Part shown: positions 10,216 through 19,645 of the stretch, one piece after another
Position numbering within the stretch: the first letter of the stretch is position 1
Layout of the letters: each line of letters begins with the position of its first letter
NCBI RefSeq assembly: GCF_030849025.1
Contig: NZ_CP118224.1
Location: 1,286,001-1,350,000 of the forward strand
DNA length: 64,000 nt
From: Oceanimonas pelagia
GTDB lineage: Bacteria; Pseudomonadota; Gammaproteobacteria; Enterobacterales; Aeromonadaceae
Direction: 5' to 3'
The notes under the pieces: generated by a model
Database searches by the model: none
What the model was told of the DNA's origin: nothing
What the model saw: the letters and a program-made list of their open reading frames with translations, nothing else
Program-made: the position numbers and the translations under genes

Positions 10216-12212
10216 TCACCCCCCATACTCCGGCCGGCGAGTTGCTGGCGCTGCTCGATCGCTGGGTGGAGCTGGGCTGGCTGCGCCCCCTGGACCGGGC
10301 GCTGGCGGGCTTTTTTGCCGAGCAGCAGCCCGAGGCCGGGGCGGGAGTGCTGCTGGCGGCGGCCCTGGCCAGCCATCAGCTCGGCCATGGCCATGTGTGC
10401 CTGGATCTGGCCGCCACCCTGGCCGAGCCCGACTTTGCGTTGTCGTTGCCGCCGGAAGGGGAAGAGGGCCTGGCCGATGCCTGGCTGCCCTCAACCCGGC
10501 TGGCGGCCCTGACCCTGGCCGACTGGCTCGAGGCGCTGTCTGCCAGCGAGCTGGTGGCCGCCGCCGGTGAACCGGCCCGGCCGCTGGTACTGAGTGGCGA
10601 ACGCCTGTATCTGCGTCGTTACTGGAGTTACGAGCAGGGCGTGGCGAAGGCCCTGGCGGCGCGCATTCACGACGACAGACCCGTGCCTGACGATTTGCCC
10701 GAGTGGCTGGAGCGGTTGTTCCCCGAGCCGCTGATGCTCCATGGCGAGCGCCAGACCGACTGGCAGAAACTGGCCTGCGCCCTGGCGGCGAGCAGCGGCT
10801 TTACCCTGATCACCGGCGGCCCGGGCACCGGCAAGACCACCACAGTGGTGCGCCTGCTGGCGCTGCTGCAGGGCACCGCCGCTCAGCCGCTGCGTATTCG
10901 GCTGGCGGCGCCCACCGGCAAGGCGGCGGCCCGGCTGACCGAGTCCATCGGCGCCCAGGTGGCTTCGCTGCCGGTGAATGACACCGTGCGTGCCCATATT
11001 CCCACCGAGGTGAGCACCCTGCACCGGCTGCTGGGCAGCCTGCCCGACAGCCGGCATTTTCGCCACCACGCCGGCAATCCGCTGCCGCTCGATGTGCTGG
11101 TGGTGGACGAGGCCTCGATGATCGATCTGGAAATGATGCACAGCCTGCTGGCGGCGCTGCCGGCCCATGCCCGGCTGCTGTTGCTGGGCGACAAGGATCA
11201 GCTGGCTTCGGTAGAAGCGGGGGCGTTGTTGGGGGATCTGTGCCGTCACGCCGAGCAGGGTTTGTATACCCCCGAGCGCCTGGCCTGGCTGGAAGCGGTC
11301 AGCGGCGAGAAGGTGGCGCACCCGGCACTCGAGGCCGGCGAGCCCGGCCGCCACGGTCTGGCCCAGCGCATTCTGATGTTGCGCCATTCCCGCCGTTTCG
11401 CCGGCGGATCCGGCATTGGCCGGCTGGCGGAAGCGGTGAACCGCCAGCAGCCTGCAGCCGCCCGGGCATGGCTCGACGGCCATCAGGAGGTGGCCACGGT
11501 GCGGCTCAGGGGTGAGCAGGACCGCGCCCTTAACCGCCTGCTGTGTGACGGGCGGGGCGAGGCCGCGGGCTACGGCCATTATTTGCGGCGGTTGCGCGAT
11601 GAACGGCCCGCCGCCGGCACGGCCTTTGACGACGCGGCCTGGAGCGAGTGGGCGGGCACCGTGCTCACCGCCTTTGACCGGTTCCGGCTGCTGTGTGCGG
11701 TGCGCCGAGGCCCCTGGGGGGTGGAAGGCCTGAATGAGCGCATTGCCGGGCTGCTGCACCGGCGCGGCCTGCTGGAAGCCGACAGCGGCTGGTATGAAGG
11801 CCGGCCGGTGCTGGTGACCCGCAATGACTACGGCCTGGGGCTGATGAACGGCGACATCGGCATTGCCCTGCGCCTGCCCGAGGAAGACGGCCGGCTGGTG
11901 CTGCGGGTGGCCTTTCCCCGCAACGATGGCAGCGGCGGGCTGCGCTTTGTGCTGCCCAGCCGGCTGGGCGACATGGAAACCGTGTTCGCCATGACGGTGC
12001 ACAAGTCCCAGGGCTCGGAGTTTGCCCACACCGCGCTGATCCTGCCCGAGACACTGAACCCGGTGCTGACCAAGGAGCTGCTCTACACCGGCATTACCCG
12101 GGCCCGGCACTGGTTCACCCTGCTGGAGCCCAGGGCCGGCGTGTTTGAGCAGGCCATCGCCCGGCGGGTGGAACGGCGCAGTGGCCTGCTGGAAAGCCTG
12201 ATGGTGCCATGA
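10212..12212 (+). CDS. recD: Exodeoxyribonuclease V alpha subunit RecD (helicase)
   Basis: RecD is the fast 5'-3' SF1B helicase of RecBCD. The 666-aa product is somewhat longer than E. coli RecD (608), mainly in the N-terminal and middle regions. Walker A (TGGPGTGKTTT) is near residues 201-211, the DEASMIDL Walker B follows, then the GDKDQLASVEAGALLGD motif. The C-terminal motif MTVHKSQGSEF is intact, followed by ITRAR. Its start overlaps the recB stop (ATGA), so recC-recB-recD is translated as one coupled operon. The next gene is convergent. Confidence 0.97.
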   Translation: MITPHTPAGELLALLDRWVELGWLRPLDRALAGFFAEQQPEAGAGVLLAAALASHQLGHGHVCLDLAATLAEPDFALSLPPEGEEGLADAWLPSTRLAALTLADWLEALSASELVAAAGEPARPLVLSGERLYLRRYWSYEQGVAKALAARIHDDRPVPDDLPEWLERLFPEPLMLHGERQTDWQKLACALAASSGFTLITGGPGTGKTTTVVRLLALLQGTAAQPLRIRLAAPTGKAAARLTESIGAQVASLPVNDTVRAHIPTEVSTLHRLLGSLPDSRHFRHHAGNPLPLDVLVVDEASMIDLEMMHSLLAALPAHARLLLLGDKDQLASVEAGALLGDLCRHAEQGLYTPERLAWLEAVSGEKVAHPALEAGEPGRHGLAQRILMLRHSRRFAGGSGIGRLAEAVNRQQPAAARAWLDGHQEVATVRLRGEQDRALNRLLCDGRGEAAGYGHYLRRLRDERPAAGTAFDDAAWSEWAGTVLTAFDRFRLLCAVRRGPWGVEGLNERIAGLLHRRGLLEADSGWYEGRPVLVTRNDYGLGLMNGDIGIALRLPEEDGRLVLRVAFPRNDGSGGLRFVLPSRLGDMETVFAMTVHKSQGSEFAHTALILPETLNPVLTKELLYTGITRARHWFTLLEPRAGVFEQAIARRVERRSGLLESLMVP

Positions 12213-12225
12213 CGGCCGTACTGTT

Positions 12226-12250
12226 CGTTGCCGCGTTCGGTGCGGCAACG
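12226..12250. other. Hairpin between recD and the convergent ABC transporter gene
   Basis: A 9-bp perfect inverted repeat (CGTTGCCGC with GCGGCAACG) and a 7-nt loop lie just after the recD stop. There is no clear T tract on either side, so it may be a weak terminator or an mRNA 3'-end structure. Confidence 0.4.
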
Positions 12251-12282
12251 GGCCGGCACGGCGCCGTTTCTGAAGGGAGCGG

Positions 12283-14127
12283 TTATGCCGGTGGCGTGTC
12301 GGCCAGAAAGCCGCCGGTCTGGTGGTTCCACAGCTGGGCGTAGAGGCCGTTCCGGGCCAGCAACTGCTGGTGCGAGCCCTGCTCGACGATGCGGCCTTTC
12401 TCGATCACCACCAGGCGATCCATGGCGGCGATGGTGGAGAGCCGGTGGGCGATGGCGATCACCGTTTTGCCCTCCATCAGCTGGTACAGGCTTTCCTGAA
12501 TGGCGGCCTCCACCTCGGAGTCCAGTGCCGAGGTGGCTTCGTCCAGCACCAGAATGGGGGCGTCCTTGAGCAGCACCCGGGCGATGCCGATGCGCTGGCC
12601 GCCCGAGAGCTTGATGCCCCGCTCGCCCACCTGGGCGTCGTACCCCCGGTGGCCGTCCTTGTCTTCCAGGTGTTGAATAAACCCATGGGCGTGTGCCCGG
12701 CGGCTGGCGGCCATCATTTCCTCCTCGGAGGCGCCGGGCCGGCCGTAGACAATGTTTTCCCGAATGGAGCGGTGCAGCAGGGAGGTGTCCTGGGTCACCA
12801 TGCCAATCTGGCCGCGCAGTGAATGCTGGGTCACCGTGGTGATGTCCTGACCGTCGATGGTGATGCGGCCGCCTTCCAGCTCGTGCAGGCGCAGCAGCAG
12901 GTTGACCAGGGTGGACTTGCCCGCCCCGGAGCGGCCCACCAGGCCGACCTTCTCACCGGGTTGAATGTCCAGGTTAAAGTTCTCGATCACCGGCTGGTCG
13001 CGGCCATAGTGAAAGGTGACGTCCTGGAAGCGAATGGCGCCCTGGCGTACGGTCAGTTCACTGGCGCCGGCCTTGTCTTCAATGGTGACGGATTTGGACA
13101 GGGTGTTCATGCCGTCGATCACGGTGCCGATGTTTTCAAACAGGGCGCCAATTTCCCACATGATCCACTTGGACATGCCCTGCAGCCGCAGCGCAATGCT
13201 GATGGCCACGGCGATCACCCCCACGGTGACGGTGGCGTTCATCCACAGCCCCACCGACAGGGCGGTAATGGTGAACAGCAACAGGTAGTTGATGGCGTCC
13301 ACGCTCAGCACAAAACGGGTGGCCAGGCGCATCTGGCCGTAAACGGTGGTGAGAAAGGCCTGCATGCCCTGTTTGGCATAGCGGGTTTCGGCGTCGGCAT
13401 GGGCGAACAGTTTGACCGTGGTGATATTGGCATAGCTGTCGACAATGCGCCCGGTCATCATGGAGCGGGCGTCGGCCTGGGCGGTGGCGATGCGTTTCAT
13501 GCGCGGCACAAAGTAGCACTGAATGCCCACATACAGCAGCAGCCAGAGCAGAATGGGCAGCATCAGCACCAGATCCGAATGGCCCACCATCACCAGCATG
13601 GAGACCAGATAGACGGACACGTAAACCAGCACGTCGAGCAGCTTCATCACGGTTTCCCGCACCGCCAGCGCCGTTTGCATCACCTTGGTGGCGATGCGGC
13701 CGGCGAACTCGTCCTGATAAAAACTCATGCTCTGGTTCAGCAGGTAGCGGTGCGCCAGCCAGCGAATGGCCATGGGATAGTTGCCCAGCAAAGACTGGTG
13801 CATCAGCATGGCGTGGCTGAAGGCCAGCAGCGGCAGGACCAGCAGTACCAGCACGCCCATGAAAATGAGGGTATTGCGCTCTTGCGCCCAGAACGACTCG
13901 GGGCTATGGCTGGCCAGCAGATCAACCAACTGTCCCATAAAGCCGAGCAGAGAGACCTCGACAATGGCCAGCAGGGCGCTGAGCAGGGCCATGGCCACCA
14001 GGGGCCATTCAAAGCCACGGGTGTAGTGGCGGCAAAAAGCATACAGCCCCTTGGGGGGCTGAGCGGGCGCTTCTTCGGGGAACGGCCGGGTCAGGCCTTC
14101 AAACAGTTTGAACATGGGGGCGGTCAC
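12283..14127 (-). CDS. ABC transporter, fused permease and ATPase (MsbA/multidrug exporter type)
   Basis: This 614-aa half-transporter would work as a homodimer and export a hydrophobic or amphipathic substrate. The N-terminal half has six hydrophobic segments (about residues 40-320). The ATPase half has Walker [10 protein letters not shown] (398-406), Q-loop, signature LSGGQ (507-511), Walker B ILVLDE (525-530) and the switch histidine (H561). It is convergent with recD. The upstream gene (CBS-GGDEF-EAL) ends 15 bp before its start on the same strand, so the two may be co-transcribed. The substrate cannot be read from the sequence. Confidence 0.93.
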   Translation of the reverse strand: MTAPMFKLFEGLTRPFPEEAPAQPPKGLYAFCRHYTRGFEWPLVAMALLSALLAIVEVSLLGFMGQLVDLLASHSPESFWAQERNTLIFMGVLVLLVLPLLAFSHAMLMHQSLLGNYPMAIRWLAHRYLLNQSMSFYQDEFAGRIATKVMQTALAVRETVMKLLDVLVYVSVYLVSMLVMVGHSDLVLMLPILLWLLLYVGIQCYFVPRMKRIATAQADARSMMTGRIVDSYANITTVKLFAHADAETRYAKQGMQAFLTTVYGQMRLATRFVLSVDAINYLLLFTITALSVGLWMNATVTVGVIAVAISIALRLQGMSKWIMWEIGALFENIGTVIDGMNTLSKSVTIEDKAGASELTVRQGAIRFQDVTFHYGRDQPVIENFNLDIQPGEKVGLVGRSGAGKSTLVNLLLRLHELEGGRITIDGQDITTVTQHSLRGQIGMVTQDTSLLHRSIRENIVYGRPGASEEEMMAASRRAHAHGFIQHLEDKDGHRGYDAQVGERGIKLSGGQRIGIARVLLKDAPILVLDEATSALDSEVEAAIQESLYQLMEGKTVIAIAHRLSTIAAMDRLVVIEKGRIVEQGSHQQLLARNGLYAQLWNHQTGGFLADTPPA

Positions 14128-14142
14128 CTGTGTGCCGGGGGA

Positions 14143-16650
14143 TTATCCTTCGCACCTTACCCTGCTCAGCCAGTGTCTGGCAAAGTCCTCCGCCGGCAGC
14201 GGCCGGCCGGTCAGGTAGCCCTGCACCAGATCCACCGGGTAGCGGCCGAGTGCCTGCATCTGCGCCTCGGTTTCCACCCCTTCCGCCACCACCTTGAATT
14301 CCAGCTCCCGCGCCAGGCCGGCCACGGCGGCGAGAATGGCATTGCTGCTGCGGGACTCGCCCAGGCGCTGAATAAAACTGCGGTCGATTTTCAGGCTGTT
14401 GACCGGCAGATCCTGCAGATAGCTGAGTGAAGAATAGCCGGTGCCGAAGTCGTCGATGGCAATGGTGCAGCCCAGCTCGCGCAGGCCATAGAGCAGGGGA
14501 ATGGCCTGCTGCTGCTTGTCGAGCAGCACGCTTTCGGTGAGCTCAATGCCGATAAGCCCGGCGGGCAGGCGGTGCTCGGCCAGCAACAGGCGAAACTGCA
14601 CCAGCAGGTTGTGCTGCCAGAATTGCTGGGCCGACAGGTTGACCGACACCGGCACCGGCATCAGGCCCCGGTCGAGCCAGCGCCGTTGCTGGGCGGCCAC
14701 CTGGTGCAGCAGGGTCAGGCCCAGCGGCACCATGAGCCCGGCGCGCTCCGCCAGCGGAATGAACTCGGCCGGTGACACTGGCCCAAAGTCGGGATGGTGC
14801 CAGCGGGCCAGGGCTTCGGCGCCGGCCAGGGTGCGGGTGGCGCGGTCGACCTGGGGCTGATAGTGCACGCTCAGGCCTTCGCCGCTTTCCACCGCATAAC
14901 GCAGCGCGGTTTCCATGGCCAGCAACTGGTGCTGCTGGCGGTTCATGTTGTGGCTGAACAGCCGGTAGTCGTTGCGCCCTTCCTGCTTGGCCTGGTACAT
15001 GGCGGCGTCGGCATGGTGCAGCAGCTCCTCGGCCGATGCGGCATCGTCCGGATACAGGCTGACTCCCAGGCTGCAACCGATGCGAAAGGGCTGATCGTGA
15101 ATGTTGAAGGGCTCGGCAATGGCGTCGATCAGGCGCCGGGCCACCCGGCTGGCCTCATCGGGCTCGCTCAGCTCGGGCAGCAGCACGATAAACTCGTCGC
15201 CGCCGAGGCGCGCCAGGGTGTCGTCTTCCCGCAGCCGGCCACGAATGCGCCGGGACACGTCGAGCAGCAGCTCGTCGCCGGCGGCATGGCCAAGGGTGTC
15301 GTTGACCTGCTTGAAATGGTCGAGATCGAGAAAGATCACCGCCAGATGCTGCTGGCTGCGGTTGGCGTGGCGAATGGCCAGCTCCAGCCGGTCTTCCAGC
15401 AGACGGCGGTTGGGCAGGCCGGTGAGGGGATCGTAATAGGCCAGTTTGCGGATTTTGTCTTCGTTTTCCCGAATATGGGTAATGTCGGTGAACAGGGCGG
15501 CAAAATGACTGATATTGCCGTCGTTGTCCTGAATGGCGGTAATGGTCAGCAGCTCCAGGTAGAGCTGGCCGTTCTTGCGCCGGTTCCAGATTTCACCGCG
15601 CCAGTAGCCCTGCTCATGCAGGGTTTTCCACATGGCCTGGTAAAAGGCGGCATCGTGCCGGCCCGAAGACAGCAGGGCCGGAGTGCGGCCGATGACTTCC
15701 TCGGCGCTGTAGCCGGTGGTGTGGGTAAAGGACGGATTGACGAACACGATGCGGTTGTCGGCATCGGTGATGACGATGCTTTCCAGTGACGCCTCAATCA
15801 CCCGCTCGGCCAGCTGCAGGTTGAGCCGGGAGCTGTGCAGCGCCTGATCCCGCTGCGCCAGCGCCTGCTGCAGCTGCTCCAGGTAGCGGTGCTCCACGCC
15901 GTTGATGATTTCACGAAAGCCCACCAGGCCCACTACCTTGTTGCGCTCTTTTACCACCAGGTGGCGTACCCGGTTGTCGATCAGCAGATCCCGGGCATGC
16001 AGCAGGCTGTCGTCGGGGCCGACCGACAGCAGCGGCCGGCTGGCCAGCTCACCGATGGGGGTGTTGCCAGGATGGCGGGCAATGCAGCGCACCATGTCGC
16101 GCTCGGTGATAATGCCGAGCTGTACCGGTGAGCAGCTGACCACGGCGGCGTCCTGATCGTGGCGCAGCAATTCCGCGGCCGCCCGGGCCAGCGACATGGT
16201 GCCCGGCAGCAGCAGGGGCGTGTCGTTCATGGCTTCGCTGATGCGGCGCAGGCTGAGATAGGGCTCCAGCCCCTGCTTGAGCGCCATGTCGGTTTGCGAC
16301 ACCATGCCGATGGGCGCGCCCTGCTCGTCCACTACCACCAGGTGCCGGCACTGGTGCCGGCGAAACCATTGTTCGGCCTCGGCGAGCGGCGTATGGCCCG
16401 GCAGGCTGTGCACCGGCTGGCTCATGGCGTGGCGAATGGGCAGATCCAGGCTGTTTGCCCGGGTCAGATCCAGCCGCAGGCTGTCCCGTTCGGTCCAGAT
16501 CCCCACGGCCCGGTTGTTGTCCACCACTACAATGGAGCTGCAGCGGCGGGACGCCATGCGCTCGGCGGCTTCCCTGAGCGGTGTGTCGGGGGCACAGGTC
16601 AGCAGGCCGGTGTGCATCAGCCGCTCCAGGGTAAGATGGGCAGGGGGCAT
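14143..16650 (-). CDS. CBS-CBS-CBS-CBS-PAS-GGDEF-EAL c-di-GMP turnover protein
   Basis: This 835-aa cytoplasmic protein has four CBS repeats (about residues 7-61, 73-126, 137-190, 202-254), a PAS domain (283-396), GGDEF (motif at 483-487) and EAL (motif at 612-614). The GGDEF sequence is intact and an RxxD inhibitory site (REDD) lies five residues before it. In the EAL domain the EAL, NLSAQ, ELTES, DDFGTGYSS, LKIDRSF and AEGVE motifs are all present, so both cyclase and phosphodiesterase activity are possible. CBS tandems usually bind adenine nucleotides, suggesting energy sensing. The frame extends 44 codons further upstream, but that segment is not CBS-like, so an internal ATG is preferred; its ribosome site is weak. 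Confidence 0.92.
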   Translation of the reverse strand: MPPAHLTLERLMHTGLLTCAPDTPLREAAERMASRRCSSIVVVDNNRAVGIWTERDSLRLDLTRANSLDLPIRHAMSQPVHSLPGHTPLAEAEQWFRRHQCRHLVVVDEQGAPIGMVSQTDMALKQGLEPYLSLRRISEAMNDTPLLLPGTMSLARAAAELLRHDQDAAVVSCSPVQLGIITERDMVRCIARHPGNTPIGELASRPLLSVGPDDSLLHARDLLIDNRVRHLVVKERNKVVGLVGFREIINGVEHRYLEQLQQALAQRDQALHSSRLNLQLAERVIEASLESIVITDADNRIVFVNPSFTHTTGYSAEEVIGRTPALLSSGRHDAAFYQAMWKTLHEQGYWRGEIWNRRKNGQLYLELLTITAIQDNDGNISHFAALFTDITHIRENEDKIRKLAYYDPLTGLPNRRLLEDRLELAIRHANRSQQHLAVIFLDLDHFKQVNDTLGHAAGDELLLDVSRRIRGRLREDDTLARLGGDEFIVLLPELSEPDEASRVARRLIDAIAEPFNIHDQPFRIGCSLGVSLYPDDAASAEELLHHADAAMYQAKQEGRNDYRLFSHNMNRQQHQLLAMETALRYAVESGEGLSVHYQPQVDRATRTLAGAEALARWHHPDFGPVSPAEFIPLAERAGLMVPLGLTLLHQVAAQQRRWLDRGLMPVPVSVNLSAQQFWQHNLLVQFRLLLAEHRLPAGLIGIELTESVLLDKQQQAIPLLYGLRELGCTIAIDDFGTGYSSLSYLQDLPVNSLKIDRSFIQRLGESRSSNAILAAVAGLARELEFKVVAEGVETEAQMQALGRYPVDLVQGYLTGRPLPAEDFARHWLSRVRCEG

Positions 16651-16926
16651 GTTGGAAAGTGTCACTGTGCTCTTATTGGTGTTTCGGTTATTGTTTGGCG
16701 CCCATACCTTATCCGGGGTGATTGGCCTTGGCAATGATCCCGCCGGGTTTTTACCGTCAGGGCCGTAACCGCCGGCGTACATTGATATGGGCCGCCGGCA
16801 GGCACAGATTACCGGTTGCCCTTGTCGTTTTGCTTATCATGTCTCTCTTTTGGCGGGCGCACACGGACAGTGGCAAAGCCATTTATATTCAGAGAGGCGG
16901 CATTGGAATCAAGCGGGAGGCATACC

Positions 16927-17400
16927 GTGAGCAGGAGACTTGGCTGGTTGTTGCTGTGGTTGCCCCTGGCCGGGTGCGCCGGTCAGCAGGAGCGGGCCCT
17001 GGCCCGGCTTGAGCACATTGCCGGCGAGGTAATGAACGCGCCCTGTGCCGAGCCCGAGTATGTTTATCGCCAGGTGGAAAATCCCCATGTGCCCGGCCTG
17101 ATTGACGAAATAGAAACCCTGCGCTGCCCCGGGCTGGAAGCCCAGACCTACTTGTCCAGCGAGGCGGCGCGCCCCGACGGCATGCCGATTTATTTGCTGG
17201 TGAGCCGGCCCCATGCCGGGCTGCCCGCCTTTTTGCAGCCCGGCAGCCCGGGCAGTGGCCTGGCCGAGTGGCTGGGGCCGCCCGCCGAACGCAATCCCGT
17301 GCGCTGGCGCTACGGCTCGGCGGAGACCACGGAAACGGTCACCATAGAGTGGCGGGACGGGCTGATCCGGCAGTTGCGCTGGGAGTGGTATTTTGACTGA
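16927..17400 (+). CDS. Predicted outer-membrane or periplasmic lipoprotein, function unknown
   Basis: The GTG start is chosen because GGGAGG lies 7 bp upstream and the product then opens with a classic lipoprotein signal: basic SRR, a hydrophobic core and the lipobox PLAGC. A longer in-frame start at 16816 would bury this signal. The mature protein is about 140 aa with several cysteines and tryptophans (ending RWEWYFD). No domain is recognised. It is transcribed away from the c-di-GMP protein and converges on the 29-aa gene at 17454. Lipidation is well supported; the role is unknown. Confidence 0.75.
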   Translation: MSRRLGWLLLWLPLAGCAGQQERALARLEHIAGEVMNAPCAEPEYVYRQVENPHVPGLIDEIETLRCPGLEAQTYLSSEAARPDGMPIYLLVSRPHAGLPAFLQPGSPGSGLAEWLGPPAERNPVRWRYGSAETTETVTIEWRDGLIRQLRWEWYFD

Positions 17401-17406
17401 GCCGGC

Positions 17407-17431
17407 AAAAAGGGCGCCGTGATGGCGCCCC
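17407..17431 (-). terminator. Rho-independent terminator (minus strand) of the 29-aa gene
   Basis: The arms GGGCGCC (17412-17418) and GGCGCCC (17424-17430) enclose a 5-nt loop, with an A run at 17407-17411 that reads as a T tract on the minus strand. It sits 22 bp after the stop of the small minus-strand gene. Confidence 0.75.
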
Positions 17432-17453
17432 CGGAGCGGTACCGAAAGTCCGC

Positions 17454-17543
17454 TTATTCTGCGTTATTGCGTTTTTCCCGTTTCTCCTGACGTTTTTCCT
17501 TCAGGGTTTTCTGGGCTTTCTTTTTCACCTTTTCCTTGCTCAT
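17454..17543 (-). CDS. 29-aa highly charged small protein, function unknown
   Basis: This gene is too short for ordinary ORF calling but looks real. It has an ATG with GGAG 7 bp upstream, 29 codons, a TAA stop and a proper intrinsic terminator just downstream. The product starts MSKEKVKKKAQKTLKEKRQE and continues with more Lys, Arg and Glu. About half of its residues are charged and almost none are hydrophobic, so it is likely a soluble, probably helical or disordered, basic peptide. It could bind RNA, DNA or the ribosome, but that is a guess. Two perfect palindromes lie upstream (17589-17622). Confidence 0.65.
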   Translation of the reverse strand: MSKEKVKKKAQKTLKEKRQEKREKRNNAE

Positions 17544-17863
17544 GATTTGGCTCCGTTTATTTCTCGCCGGCAAAAGGTGCCGTTTTCCTTTTGCGCGGCG
17601 CAAAATTGTCGTGGTCACGACAGAGTTACAACATGATCACGGCAAAACCACTACTTCAAGGCGATGTCTCCCTTATCAGTTGCCATGGTGGCAAAACCAA
17701 CAGAACAAACCATCCCAAAGCGCCAGCATGCCTTTGCAAGTGACTAAAAAAACAGGAAAAATAATTACAGTTACCCTAGCCAAGGGCGAGCGGAAAAGCA
17801 AGCCGCGCCCGCTCAGCCAGTGTTAAACTGAAACCGAATGCTCAGGGTGAGAGGAGAAAAAAG
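17544..17863. promoter_or_regulatory. Divergent intergenic region with two adjacent perfect palindromes
   Basis: This 320-bp non-coding stretch separates the 29-aa gene (minus) from the DUF1496 gene (plus). It contains two adjacent perfect palindromes separated by one base: TTTTGCGC-G-GCGCAAAA (17589-17605) and TGTCGTG-GT-CACGACA (17607-17622). Neither is followed by a T tract. They lie 46-79 bp upstream of the minus-strand start, a usual place for operators. An open frame crosses the area on the plus strand, but it has no protein-like character. Confidence 0.5.
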
Positions 17864-18124
17864 ATGAAATACCTGATGTTGGGTGCCCTGTGGGGGCTGT
17901 CGGCCCTGGCGACGGCCAATACTCTTGCCACCGCGCCGGTGGAGCTGAACATTGCCACCGGCACCGAGCCGGTGTGTTACTTTGAAGACAAGCGTTATTC
18001 CCGGGGGGCGGTGATCCAGATGGGATCCCAGTGGTTTGTGTGCGAGCGGGAAAAGTCGTTTGAGCAGAATGGCCGGTTGAGCTGGCATCCCTTTGATCCC
18101 ACCGCCGGCAAGCGTCGCGACTGA
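17864..18124 (+). CDS. DUF1496 family periplasmic protein (YnjH-like)
   Basis: The 86-aa product begins with a signal peptide (MKYLMLGALWGLSALATANT, cleavage probably after an Ala near residue 18). It carries the DUF1496 core with CYFEDKRYSRGAVIQ and a second cysteine in WFVCERE; the two cysteines may form a disulphide in the periplasm. GAGGAGA lies upstream of the ATG. It converges on yfaE with only 1 bp between the stops. E. coli YnjH is the known member; its function is not established. Confidence 0.8.
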   Translation: MKYLMLGALWGLSALATANTLATAPVELNIATGTEPVCYFEDKRYSRGAVIQMGSQWFVCEREKSFEQNGRLSWHPFDPTAGKRRD

Positions 18125-18125
18125 T

Positions 18126-18398
18126 TCAGGCCTGCTGTTTCAGGGTCAGCAGCGCTATGTCGAGCCGCACCTCGCCCTCGGGCTGGCAGCAGCAGGGCAG
18201 CACGTCGCTGCCGGCCACAAAGGCCAGCGGCTCCTGCTGGTAGCGCACGGTGCCGGCCAGCAGCGACGTGCGGCAGGCGCCGCAGTAGCCGCTGCGGCAC
18301 TGGTATTCCACCGCGTGACCGGTGCGCTCCAGGCCGTCGAGCAGGGTTTCCCCCGCCCGCAGCTCGAAGCTGAGATCCCGCGTGTGCACCTTGCTCAC
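18126..18398 (-). CDS. yfaE: 2Fe-2S ferredoxin YfaE, radical cofactor maintenance for class Ia RNR
   Basis: In E. coli, YfaE reduces the di-iron site of NrdB so the tyrosyl radical can be rebuilt. The 90-aa protein has the plant-type ferredoxin cluster motif CRSGYCGAC (Cys34, 39, 42) and the CCC group near residue 70 that supplies the fourth ligand. It starts with GTG, overlapping the nrdB stop (GTGA), so it is coupled to nrdB. Size and gene order (nrdA-nrdB-yfaE) match E. coli. Confidence 0.94.
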   Translation of the reverse strand: MSKVHTRDLSFELRAGETLLDGLERTGHAVEYQCRSGYCGACRTSLLAGTVRYQQEPLAFVAGSDVLPCCCQPEGEVRLDIALLTLKQQA

Positions 18399-19528
18399 AG
18401 TTCAAAGTCACCCAGGTCGTCGTGGCTCACCTGAGAGTCAATCTGACCCACCAGATAGGAGCTCACTTCCACTTCCTGGGGCGCCACCTGCACGTTGTCG
18501 GAAGACAGCCAGGCGTTGATCCAGGGAATGGGGTTTTGCTTGGCGCCGGCAAAGGCCGGCTCCAGGCCCACCGCCTGCATGCGCAGGTTGGTGATGTATT
18601 CCACGTACTGGCACAGAATGTCCTTGTTCAGGCCGATCATGGAGCCGTCCTTGAACAGGTATTCGGCCCATTCCTTTTCCTGAATGGCGGCGGCCTTGAA
18701 CAGCTCAAAGCACTGCTGTTCACAGTCCTTGGCGATCTGCGCCATGTCGGGATCGTCGTCACCGCTGCGCAGAATATTGAGCATGTGCTGGGTGCCGGTC
18801 AGGTGCAGGGCCTCGTCCCGGGCAATCAGCTTGATGATCTTGGCGTTGCCTTCCATCAGCTCGCGCTCGGCAAAGGCAAAGGAGCAGGCAAAGCTCACGT
18901 AGAAGCGAATGGCTTCCAGGGCGTTGACGCACATCAGGCACAGGTAGAGCTTTTTCTTCAGCTCATACAGGTTGATCAGCACCTTGCGGCCCTTGATCTC
19001 GTGCTCGCCTTCGCCGTAGAGGTGATAGAAGTTGGTGTATTCAATCAGCTCGTCATAGTAGTGGGCAATGTCCCTGGCGCGTTTCTGAATGTGCTCGTTG
19101 GCCACGATATCGTCAAACACCCTGGACGGATCGTTGACGATATTGCGAATAATGTGGGTGTAGGAGCGGGAGTGAATGGTCTCGGAAAACGCCCAGGTTT
19201 CAATCCAGGTTTCCAGCTCGGGGATCGACACCAGCGGTAGCAGTGCCACGTTGGGGCTGCGGCCCTGAATGGAGTCGAGCAGGGTCTGGTACTTGAGGTT
19301 GCTGATGAAAATGTGCTTTTCGTGATCCGGCAGCGCCTGGTAATCGATGCGGTCCTGGGACACGTCCACTTCTTCCGGACGCCAGAAGAAGGACAGCTGC
19401 TTTTCAATCAGCTTCTCGAAGATTTCATATTTCTGCTGATCGTAGCGGGCCACGTTCACCGGATTGCCGAGGAACATGGGCTCTTTCATGTGATCGTTCT
19501 GAATTTGACTGAAAGTGGTGTAAGACAT
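18395..19528 (-). CDS. nrdB: Class Ia ribonucleotide reductase beta subunit NrdB
   Basis: NrdB houses the di-iron centre and stable tyrosyl radical that starts ribonucleotide reduction in NrdA. The product is 377 aa (E. coli 376). The radical region [17 protein letters not shown] contains the expected Glu115, His118 and Tyr122, and the second iron-ligand helix has [13 protein letters not shown]. The C-terminal tail, which docks in NrdA, is conserved in style (YLVGQIDS...DLGDFEL). The ATG at 19528 matches the family N-terminus (MSYTTFSQ); another in-frame ATG lies three codons upstream. It is followed by the overlapping yfaE. Confidence 0.98.
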   Translation of the reverse strand: MSYTTFSQIQNDHMKEPMFLGNPVNVARYDQQKYEIFEKLIEKQLSFFWRPEEVDVSQDRIDYQALPDHEKHIFISNLKYQTLLDSIQGRSPNVALLPLVSIPELETWIETWAFSETIHSRSYTHIIRNIVNDPSRVFDDIVANEHIQKRARDIAHYYDELIEYTNFYHLYGEGEHEIKGRKVLINLYELKKKLYLCLMCVNALEAIRFYVSFACSFAFAERELMEGNAKIIKLIARDEALHLTGTQHMLNILRSGDDDPDMAQIAKDCEQQCFELFKAAAIQEKEWAEYLFKDGSMIGLNKDILCQYVEYITNLRMQAVGLEPAFAGAKQNPIPWINAWLSSDNVQVAPQEVEVSSYLVGQIDSQVSHDDLGDFEL

Positions 19529-19601
19529 TTTTCTCATTCCGCAAAGACAAGAGCGCAGTGCCGCTCAACCACTCCGGGTGGTGTCAGCGACGCTGCGCAC
19601 G

Positions 19602-19623
19602 GCGGCGGGAACACACCCGCCGC
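19602..19623 (-). other. Intercistronic hairpin between nrdA and nrdB
   Basis: A perfect 8-bp GC stem (GCGGCGGG with CCCGCCGC) and a 6-nt loop lie in the 117-bp gap between nrdA and nrdB. No T tract follows on the minus strand. It may protect the nrdA mRNA 3' end or set the ratio of the two subunits. Confidence 0.45.
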
Positions 19624-19645
19624 GAATTATTTCAGTAAGGCGCCT

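Noticed and set aside
17536..17826. A 96-codon plus-strand frame between the 29-aa gene and the DUF1496 gene
   Set aside because: It overlaps the palindromes, opens inside the minus-strand gene and has no protein-like pattern.
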